A stretch of 64,000 bases of DNA from Diplosphaera chodatii (lineage: Eukaryota > Chlorophyta > Trebouxiophyceae > Prasiolales > Stichococcaceae), in assembly GCA_032358165.1 (NCBI GenBank), contig JAALGY010000041.1:620001-684000 (forward strand), given 5' to 3'. Each line of letters begins with the position of its first letter. Within the stretch, counting starts at the first letter, position 1. The notes beneath the pieces were generated by a model. It was not told the DNA's origin. It was given only the letters and a program-made list of their open reading frames with translations, and did not search any database. Of the stretch, positions 47,661-64,000 are shown piece after piece. A program made the position numbers and the translations under genes.

Positions 47661-48169
47661 TCATGTCAGCCAGTCCCGTGCATTTGAAGTCGCTTGTGCA
47701 CTGCCGCGCTCATCATGCTGCACCTGCGGCTTAGCCTTCGCCTCCCTGACAGCCTTCGTTGCTGCTTTTCCAACCGCTGATGTCTCAAATTGTTGCTGCC
47801 GTGCTGCTGCCTGCGCAAGCGTCATCGGGTAACCCGTGAGGTTAGCACACTGCAACCGGTATGTTTCATGAGCAGCATACTTGGTGTGAGTCCAGCATTG
47901 GTCAAAGGGACCCACTGCTTCTGCTGCGCGGGCACGCGCGTCAGCATCTGCTGGTGTATCTCTACGCTGTCTGTTCGGCCGCACCGCCTCGACTGGCCGG
48001 TCACTGCAGGATCACACAACGGTTTGTGTTGGTTCCTACACTGCATGTCGGCGACATGTCAACTTGCAGTGCAGAGTGGTGGGCTGTGGCGCGGAAGCGC
48101 ACATGATGCTTACATGTATTCTGCGTACTTGCCGGCCTCGTGCTTCAGAAGACCACAGCAGTTGCCCAT
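47661..48169 (-). CDS. Small protein with N-terminal MGNCC acylation motif, unknown function
   Basis: Two exons, 48169-48114 and 48003-47661, join in phase to give 132 residues. The first exon is only 56 bases and encodes MGNCCGLLKHEAGKYAEY; it has a strong donor (AT|GTAAGC). Gly2 with Asn3 and Cys4-Cys5 is a classic N-myristoylation plus palmitoylation signature that would place the protein at the plasma membrane or flagellar membrane. The rest is Arg/Ala-rich (RRDTPADADARARAAEA), then GPFDQCWTHTKYAAHETYRL and a probable amphipathic Ala/Gln helix (TLAQAAARQQQFETSAVGKA). The end may differ if the GT after residue KPQ is used as a donor. I do not recognise the family. It is convergent with the glycosyltransferase gene (stop at 47520) and divergent from GCN2. 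Confidence 0.65.
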
Positions 48170-48705
48170 TCAAGCTGGTTCTTAGGATCAAGCAGTGTCT
48201 GCGGAGATGCAGTAGTGACCTGTGCAGGCAGGATGCACTAGGTCGTGATGGAACGGTCACGTGCAGGTGCCGCCTGAATTATTCAAGCCTTGTCGCGGTT
48301 GTAATAAATGGAAGTGTTACTGCAGACAAGTGAGTTTGAGGTATGTACCAAGTGCAATGTGCAAATGGAGTGTGGCGAGTTCAGCTGACAGTGCCAGCAC
48401 GTGAGTGTGCGGTACAATTGTGTTGTACCACCAGTTTCGTGTCGGAAGGAGTTGCAGCCATCAATCTAGGTGCACAGGCACTCAGGTTTCATATCAGTGA
48501 CTGTTGGCCACTCGCTTGATCATGCGTAGTGCAGATCTTCGGCGACGTTCTTTGGCAACAACAGGTAGCAAGCGCCGTGGCGATGGCATGAGCTGCAAGG
48601 AGCGAACCTGCAGCAGCTGATCGATACAGTTTGTGTTGTGATCAGTGGCTTTGAGGCAGGTTCATGAGACGCTAGATAACCAGGGGCGTTTGATGCCCTG
48701 CCGGA
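48170..48705. promoter_or_regulatory. Divergent promoter region, MGNCC protein and GCN2
   Basis: 536 bases separate the two start codons. No core element is recognised. The only frames are short. Confidence 0.35.
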
Positions 48706-56620
<7,915 letters not shown>

Positions 56621-57296
56621 TTTGGGGCAGCGGCGACTTCTCAGTTCAACCGTCTCAGCATGTTTTAGGGGTTGTGGGAGGGCGCAGCATCCACCCATCC
56701 CCATTTGCTATCGTCACTGCCCCGGGTGCACCAGCTCCTATTCCAGTGCTGTATATTGTTGGCGCGTGCCACTGACTGCACACTGGAATGCCTGATGGCC
56801 CCGAAGTTGGGCAAACCTTTCAGCGTCGAAGTCTTAATCAGTTGTTGATAGCTGTTGTGGTTTTCATACACGATCAGACTGTCAGTACTGTATTGCCGAA
56901 GGTTGATGGTGTTTCTGTGGTGCAGCTGGTGTATACAAACCGGTCACATTCCCAACATTATCCCACGCATTGCTGAGCACAACTGAGCATACACAGGTGG
57001 TGTCGAAGGCCTGATATGTTGGCCTGATGGCAAGCACTTCGTCGACAGGTGTGGCAGTCAATCTTGCGGAAGTTGCTGGCACACGTTCGAGCAACAGTAC
57101 CAACTGTTTGCAACATGCAAGCATTGTTTTATTGCACAGCAATGCTGCTGGCTTAATGCGCCGCTCATGCCACTTCTGTTTGGCACTCCATGAGCAACAG
57201 AGGCTATGGCCGTCAGCCACTGGCAATGCGGCGACTGGTCCTGAAGGTATCCCCCTCACAGCTAGCAAAAGAGTGCAACAGCCAAAAGGGCATCGC
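56621..57296. other. Intergenic region between convergent genes
   Basis: It holds the 3' ends of GCN2 (plus) and of the F-box gene (minus). No gene is supported. Confidence 0.45.
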
Positions 57297-60200
57297 TCAT
57301 GGCGGCAGCGGGAGCGGCGCGTAGTCGATGATGTGGCGGAAGTGCTCATCGGCGTCGTCAAACAGCATCGACACCACGGACGTGCCGCCGGCCTCGTCCT
57401 TGTACATCAGGAACTGCAGGCAGTGTAACAAGGTGGTGTCAGCATCTCGCACCATCACAAGGTGCCTGGTTGTTGTCTTGCGGGCCCCGCCTGCTCCAAT
57501 TCCTTTGGCATGACAGCATGATTACACACATCCCCATGCCGCTGGAAGGCCAACATGCCCCATACTGCATGAGTCAGATACCGGGTGTGAGGCTGTCAAC
57601 AAAACTTTTCAAAAAACACATTTATTCCATCTGTAATGACTGCAACACCTAAATGGATAGAATTTAGTGTTTATAATAACAATGAAGTAACATTGGGAGC
57701 GCGCACCTGGCCACGGGACCAGACGGGGTCCCAGATGCCGGGGATGTAGCTCATCTGGCCGTTGGCGCGGTAGCGGGCCAGCACCTCCCGCTCGCCCAGG
57801 TTGACGTACTCCATGCCGCTCTCCTGGAACGCCACTGCGGGCGCGACGCAGCACGAGGGGGCGCTCAGAGCACACCCAGCGCGCAGCAGCCATGCATCCG
57901 CAGTCAGCCTGCTGATGTTCACCCTGGTCTGAACACTGCAACACCACTGATCTGCCACCTTCAGATGCTTCAGCACAACCACACACCTATGGGGCGCGGC
58001 TGGGTGGCGCCGTCCTCCACGACCTCCCGGCCGGTGTAGTGCCCCAGGGTGGGCGCCTCGTCGAGCGTGAAGAGCGTCACCTTGCCCGCCGGCACATTGC
58101 GGTCGCCGGTCACCTGCAGTGAGCCACGAGCCGGGTCCTGTCTCTGCTTTGCTTGGGGTCATTTCGCATACAAAGCAGCATCGGTATTTGGCCAGTGGGC
58201 TTCGGCCTGTCGTTTGCTTGAAATCACACCCAACACAGGCAACAGCAGAGGTCTGATGTATGTCACAAGCACTTCAGACTCGTGGCAGTCGTCCCAGCAG
58301 ACGCGTGTCTACACATGGACACATGGCACCAGACGGCCAATGCTGGATCCGCACAACACAGGTGTGTGGTGCTGCAGCCGGCCAATCACGTGCGGCTGTC
58401 CCGAGCACCTTCATGCACACGAGGCGGGGGGCGGCGGCGCAGGGGCAGTGGGCAGCGCCGGGCTCGGCGCCCTGCGCCAGCCGCAGGTAGATGATCTCCA
58501 GGCCGTGCGGGCCGTAGCACCCCGTCCAGTACCCCTGCACACGTTGCGACGCACCTCTGTGAACTCCGAGCCCTGATGTGCTGTACCAGCTGCGACAGGC
58601 TGCTGGGCGAACAGCTGGTGCATAGGAACCAGGCACAAACCACAAAGATGTGGCCGGGGCCTGTCACAGTCTACGACCTTCCGCAAACAGCGTCTCGGGC
58701 AGGTGAGCCTTTCTGTAGTCATTCTGCAGGCTCACCTCAAGGCGGCTGAGCGCTGCCAGCGCTGGGAAGGGTCGCCCCTGGGGAACGGGCGGCAGCGGCG
58801 GCAGCACGCCCTCCGAGTGCAGCGGCGTCGGCGCCGGCAACCGCTGGAAGATCAGCAACTGCGAGGGTGTGTGACTTTGCTTTCAGACGCCATTCTCGTC
58901 ATTGTGGTGATGTGCTCTTGCACACATCTGATGCCCCGTCACTGGAACAAGCCACCAGTGTGGCCGTGTGTGCGCAGCACGGCGCACGGCGCCTGCAGTG
59001 CCTGCTTCCAGTTACACGCAGCACGAGTGGATGTACGAGCAAAACGTCTGCGCGACGGGGCACGCCTTGCCGGGGGCCACCTGCTGCTGCGCGTCCAGGG
59101 GGTGGAACATGCGCATCCAGCACGACCGTTGGTGGTCCCAGGACAGCGGCCCGAGCCCCAGCGGCTGCCCTGGAGCAGCGGGCGCAGGCTCCGGCTCCTC
59201 CAGCTGCAGCATGCAGCATAGTGTTCACTACACCCGCATGCTCACTTGCAGACATGTCTTTGGGCCAGCGGCATCCAGCGCCGCACGAGCACACAGACAA
59301 TTATAAGATTTGAGTGTTAAAGCTTTGCGTCATGATTGGTTTTGTCTGTATGAGCGGGCAGTATTGCCCATGCGGTTCGGTTACGAACAGTGGTCCAATG
59401 AAGATGGCAGCGTCGACAGAGTTACACTGGCAGCACTGCGGAAAGATGGCCGACCTGATGCTGGCCCGGCGGATTCTGCCCCGGTGGCGGCTCATTTGGC
59501 TGCACCGCCTGCAACAGGAAAAACACATCACATGCCTGTGTTGCTTGGGCATATGAGGCGCTCATGGTCAACAGTTGTATGCCGACACTACTGAAGCCAA
59601 GCCCAGCCGCTGTGCAGATGCAGATGCTGACCTGGGGTGCGAACACAAACTGGTTGCCGAAGATGGGCTGCTGCGGGCCGGCGGCCACACCATTGTGCCC
59701 CTGCACAGGCATCAGCACACCGGCAGCAGCGCCGCCGCCCCCCATCTCCTGCTGCAGCCCCCGCTGCGAGATCCTGCATGCATAGGTTCACAGCACTCTG
59801 ATGGTACATGTGCTGGTGTCCGGCCTGAATATCCAAGCACAAGTGAACAGAGAGGGGCCACAGGTGAGCTTGTGCAGGTACCAACGTGCCTGATGCACGA
59901 GTCCTTCCACGAAGGTTTTAGATGCAGTGGCGGTGATTGAAAGCCAGTAAGAGCAGCATTTGGCAGCGTCTCAGCCGGCAGTCGTGCCACGCTCAAGCAC
60001 ACAAGCTGACCGCTGATACGAGTGCTGCGCACCTGTGAACCAGAGAGCCGTGGCCACGGATGAAGCTGGCGGGCACGCGTCCCGTCGTCAGCGTCAGCCG
60101 CTGACCATCCTTGTGCATCCGCAGTCGCGCTGGCTGGCTTGCATAGTCCACTGTGGACATGCGCACCTGTGACACATGGTTTCCCCTCGGACTGGTAAGG

Positions 60201-61176
60201 TTGTATTAGCTTGCGTGCTTCGGAGCTGAGACTGCCAGCTGTTGCCAGAATGTCCCTAAAAGATGTCTGGAAGGATGTGAAGAGGGAGCAGTCCCCACCA
60301 CGGAGCTGCATGCATTTCGGCACGCTGCTGATGCCAAGAAGATGGTCTCCTTCGGCTCGCCCGTGGCAATCACGGAACGCCCGATCAAGCGTCCACGCTG
60401 CGGTTTGACCTGCATGCAGGAAGGGAGACAGTAATGATCAACGCTTGGAAAGAATTTGTTGGTCGTCGCATTCGGCAACAGGACACATTGGCTAGACGCT
60501 CAAGTCAAAAGCATGCCCCACCTGCAGCAGCTCCCCATAAGGGTCAGCGCCTTCATCCACACGTTGCCACAGGCCAGATGGCCAGCCGCCCAGCTGATGC
60601 AGCACCTGCACCACCACGCAGTAGCTCAGTACCACACCCCGCGCTGAAGACTCACAATGTGAGGAGCATGCGTACCCTGATACGGGCGTCCGACGTAGCT
60701 GTGAGGGCATCCAATCAGACGTCGCACACCATACCTGGTACAACGCACGGAAGCTGGGCAGGCCAAGTTGCACCCGCAGCGTTGCTGGCGCATCACAGTT
60801 GGGCAGCCGTCCCGGCGAGGCGTCCTCCTGGTCGTCCAGCAGCTGCCGGCAGAAGGAATTCCACGACACCTCGTCCTGCAGGGGTGCGCAGCCATGATCA
60901 TGAGACGCCATGGGGCGGGTACAGGGCCGCGGGTGCTTCTGCTGCACAGACCATGCAACCACCCAGGCGCCATCGTGTGATTTGCGCCCCATCGATGTGT
61001 ATCAGCTGATCTGATCGCACCTCTGTGGCCACCTCAGCCAGCCTCGAGCACGTTGTTGCAAGGGTGCAAACATCCCGCGGGCGCAGCTGCCGCAGCACCA
61101 GCCGCAGGCAGTCCGCAGACAGGTCTAGCAGGCAGGTGTGCGAGTGGCACCGCTTCTCCGTTGGGCTCCCTCCCAT
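57297..61176 (-). CDS. F-box protein, FBXO31-like
   Basis: Twelve exons: 61176-61021, 60875-60735, 60605-60522, 60409 to about 60280 (end uncertain), 60166-60033, 59773-59632, 59203-59018, 58858-58736, 58534-58409, 58113-57987, 57834-57707, 57413-57297. The N-terminal F-box reads LLDLSADCLRLVLRQLRPRD then LATTCSRLAEVA, followed by EVSWNSFCRQLL. Later blocks are family-like: LYQVLHQLGGWPSGLW, YGELLQ, GYWTGCYGPHGLEIIYLRL, VTGDRNVPAGKVTLF and EYVNLGEREVLARYRANGQM. FBXO31-type proteins are substrate adaptors of SCF ubiquitin ligases; plant homologues are uncharacterised F-box/WD-like proteins. Phase is consistent at all junctions except around exon 4, where an additional exon carrying SFRDILATAGSLSSEARK (near 60200-60270) may belong. 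Some long introns (for example 57707-57413) are unusually AT-rich. Confidence 0.85.
57590..57700. other. AT-rich patch inside an intron
   Basis: About 110 bases in the last intron of the F-box gene are clearly AT-rich against a GC-rich background. No coding or repeat structure is seen. Confidence 0.6.
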
Positions 61177-61938
61177 GCTTTGGTCACAAGCCCATGCACA
61201 GCACCGACCTGCAAGCTGGCAATCTTGCAACAGACTCCGAGCCGAGCAAACGCAGACTCGCAAGTGATTGCAGCCTGAGTGGTGCTGTGCGAAGCAGGAG
61301 CTGAACACGCTTGATGCTGCGGATGCTCAGCAAGGGTGACAATCTTGACACCCCGAGAAACCGAGACACATGATGCTGTGATTGAACTAGAATGCGGGCT
61401 GTAGTTGCGTCGTGTCGACTGTGCAGGCTTCAATTTGGCATTGTTGCACGGGCCTCGACCCGTCTGTGGATGCAAAGTTGCAAACCTAGCGGGCCAAGCT
61501 ACATGATTAGTCATGTACATTTTGGACAGGGCACCGCGGCACCCCCTGCCAGCACCCTCGAGACATGACCAGTTCATATGCCGCAGCCCCGCAGGGCTGG
61601 ATGCGTTTCATGATTGCCACTCAAACAAGCAGCCCCCTGAGCGGCGGGCATGGCTGTCGTTGGTCACATGTTGACCTGTGCTGCGCTACTGGATGTGGGC
61701 TGCGCAATTGGCACACAGACAGACAGAATGCATGGTACAGCAGGGTAGAGCACCGGGAAGCTCCGATCTGGACGAGCAACAAGCATATCAGCAGCTGTCT
61801 GATGATGCTGTGCTCTGAACAGCCTGTCGGTCTGGACTGCGAGAGACACTTTGCCATGCATTACGCTTGTGCGCTTGTCCTCACATCTCGACGCCTTATC
61901 GTGCACCAGGGGTAAGTGGGCACTTCTGCACGTTTCAC
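61177..61938. other. Intergenic region between tandem minus-strand genes
   Basis: It is the likely promoter and 5' leader of the F-box gene plus the 3' end of the FBPase gene. No gene is supported. Confidence 0.4.
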
Positions 61939-63954
61939 TCATACGTTATACGTCTTCTTTGAGGTCTGCTGGATGTCACCGTAGCTTATAAGCTCCTCAA
62001 TGTCATCCGGCGATCCCAAAAACACTGGCAGCCGCTCGTGAGTGCTGGCGGGCTTGATGCTGAGCAGGTCCCGCGTGCCGTCAGTCCCCTGCACTGACAG
62101 CACAGTCTGTCAGCAAAGAACGAGCAAAGTACCAGAATTTTGCAGCCTGTATACAGAGTGACGCAACAATACTGCATGACCCCAACCTTGCCGCCAACAT
62201 TCTCCAGCAGGAATGCCAGCGGGGCTGCCTCATACACGAGCCGTAGGTGCGAGCGCGGGTTGGCTGCCCAGCCGCCGTAGCACAGGGTGCGGTGCACATC
62301 CGCCACCTACGCCCAGATGGCATGACCCAGTTCGCAAGATCCGTTCAGTGTGCTTTCAGAGCATATCAACCTGCACAGCATGCAAGCGTGGCCTACTGCA
62401 AGATGTGACCCAAGTGTCAGTCGTCATGAGATGCGCAACAGACAAGAAGGTGATATCATGATACCTCGTTACATCCTGATCGCACCAGGGAGCAGACGTA
62501 TCTGGCGCTGTACTGTTTGCCGCTCTGCCCTCGCCCGGCCCGGATATCATCGATGTACCGCTTCAGGCCGTCAGGCCAGTCGGGGTACCGCGCGTCGTTC
62601 AGGCTGTAGATCTGGCCTGTGGCCACACACGGAAGCTGTCGTTGCCAGAGCATCGCACGACTGGACCAGTACTGTGTGTGTGTGTGTGTCTGCAGGTGTA
62701 CCCTTGTGTGCTTTGCTAGTACTCTGGTACAGAGTCACGGATGTACTCTCTTCAGAGCACAGTACACACCACCACATTATGCTGCCCTAAGGTGGATTGA
62801 TGGCATCTGCTTGAAACCTCTCACAGCACTACAGCAACACACTGCTGGTGCAGCAACCGTCAGTAGCAATGCGAATGTGTATGGCAAGATTGTTTCTTTC
62901 CTTCATCATCACCATCGGGCCACGCTTCCCTGTTAAATTGAAATTTAAATTATAAAAATATATAATTTTGCAGCCGCACCTCGCGGCGGGATGCGCAAGT
63001 CAGGGTGCGTGGCCACGAACTCGCCAATGGTCGTGTCCAGCGTGAAGCCTGCGGCGCTGCCGCCCCCCAGGGTGGCCACCAGCATTGTGGCGCTTGAGTA
63101 CAGCGCATACCTGCGTGTTGACAGTACTGGTCGATGCGGCGCACGTTGAGCGGGATGCAGCGGGCAGCAATGCATGACCCAGTGCAAACCTATCAATTAT
63201 ACTGAACCAGGATTCGCACCCGGAAGCCAGCTGCTCAGAGCCTTGCCGCAGCACCACATCAACAGACGCTTGCCCTGTGTCATACGAGGCCTAGCTCAAC
63301 TTGGCAGTTGGGAGGTATGCACTGGCAGCCTGGCGTGACGGAGTTCGTGCACACACTTGCAGCTGCAGCTGCACCTGGCCTGTGCCCATCTGGCAGCGCA
63401 TAGATGCCGAAGATGGTGCCTGTAGGTATTGAGCATTCAATGTTGCGGGAGCCGTCGAGGGGGTCAAACACCACAACATAGCGGCCGCTGCCGTCGAGAT
63501 GCACCTGCATCACGGATGTAGCTGCATGTCGTGTCATCGGATGCATTCAGCCAGTCGATGCTCATCGAAGCTGCACTACAGTCAACACATAGCACACTCC
63601 TGATACCGACTACAGCAACATGAGCGAACCACGCAGCAGCGGCGCTCAACCAGCTGCACACCGGCTCATCATCCTCCTCGGATGCTATGACCGCCACAAG
63701 GCCAGTTGCTGCCAGTGCTGCCTTGAGGATCTCGTTCTGCAGGTAACAAAACCGCCGTGAGAGTAGCGCTTGCGCACATGCAAGCACGCTGGTATTAAGA
63801 GAGCGGAAGGTGGCTGGTGGCCAGTCCCTGGTGGTGCAGCGAGCCAGCGAATGCACACCGCGACGATGTCAAGCTGCTTCGGCGCATCACGTGCTGAGCT
63901 GACGCTGGGCGCATTTGCTGCAGTAAAGGCTCCGCCCACCTGCTGAATGGCTGC
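61939..63954 (-). CDS. Fructose-1,6-bisphosphatase, plastid type II (5' part outside window)
   Basis: Eight exons in phase: 63954-63859, 63736-63662, 63504-63375, 63274-63220, 63110-62980, 62616-62486, 62306-62187, 62088-61939, giving the last 295 residues. Earlier exons lie beyond the right edge. It hydrolyses fructose-1,6-bisphosphate. Motifs: [31 protein letters not shown] (metal site), [67 protein letters not shown] and the tail SYGDIQQTS. The GSRNI form and the ending match the redox-insensitive cpFBPase-II of plants rather than the thioredoxin-regulated or cytosolic enzymes. I see no Cys-containing regulatory loop in the visible part. The intron between 62980 and 62616 has a (GT)n run and a very AT-rich start. 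Confidence 0.94.
62672..62688. repeat. (GT)n microsatellite in an intron
   Basis: A short alternating GT run lies within an FBPase intron. Confidence 0.85.
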
Positions 63955-64000
63955 CTGCAGGATTGATGGCACAGCGTCTACTGGCCAGACCAGACGACTG

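Overview
The window looks like nuclear DNA of a green alga, most likely a trebouxiophyte or other core chlorophyte. It is GC-rich and very intron-dense. Introns mostly run about 70-350 bases, usually with GTGAG or GTGCG donors and TGCAG acceptors. Several families are plastid or plant types: HMA1 metal ATPase, cpFBPase-II, IMPL2-type histidinol-phosphatase, TIFY/GATA and CCT regulators and SnRK2. I rebuilt gene models by joining reading frames across GT-AG (rarely GC-AG) introns and checking that codon phase was kept at each junction. Family names come from my own reading of motifs; no database search was possible.

Layout, left to right. An INSIG-like membrane protein (+, 339 to about 1717) converges on a small tail-anchored unknown protein (-, 1848-2893). 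That gene is divergent from a DsbA/FrnE-type oxidoreductase (+, 3237-5254). Next are a plastid-targeted unknown protein (-, 5983-6940), a CCT-domain regulator (+, 7918-9941), a WD40 protein resembling TFIIIC subunit GTF3C2 (-, 11169-14819), and a TIFY/partial-CCT/GATA factor with a long Gln-rich tail (-, 15681-18958). A conserved helix-hairpin-helix-like protein follows (+, 19325-20525), then an SnRK2-like kinase (-, 20967-23855), diaminopimelate decarboxylase (-, 24385-27130), HMA1 (+, 27638-33027), PP2A B55 (-, 33725-35224, intronless) and a membrane-anchored TKL kinase (+, 36078-39364). The right part holds an unknown protein (+, 39532-41579), histidinol-phosphatase (-, 42607-44863), a PLOD-like glycosyltransferase (+, 45683-47520), a small protein starting MGNCC (-, 47661-48169), a full-length GCN2 (+, 48706-56620), an FBXO31-like F-box protein (-, 57297-61176) and the C-terminal part of a cpFBPase-II (-, 61939-63954, running off the right edge).

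The genes do not form an operon-like system. Seven adjacent pairs are head-to-head, with 340-980 bases between start codons, so shared bidirectional promoters are plausible. Themes are amino-acid metabolism and sensing (LysA, HisN, GCN2), plastid functions (HMA1, FBPase, thylakoid-type protein) and signalling (SnRK2, TKL, B55). I saw no tRNA, rRNA, CRISPR array or intact transposon. The most unusual items are the TIFY/half-CCT/GATA architecture, GC-AG introns (one splitting the catalytic DKTG of HMA1), two kinases with altered HRD motifs, and several unknown small membrane or acylated proteins.
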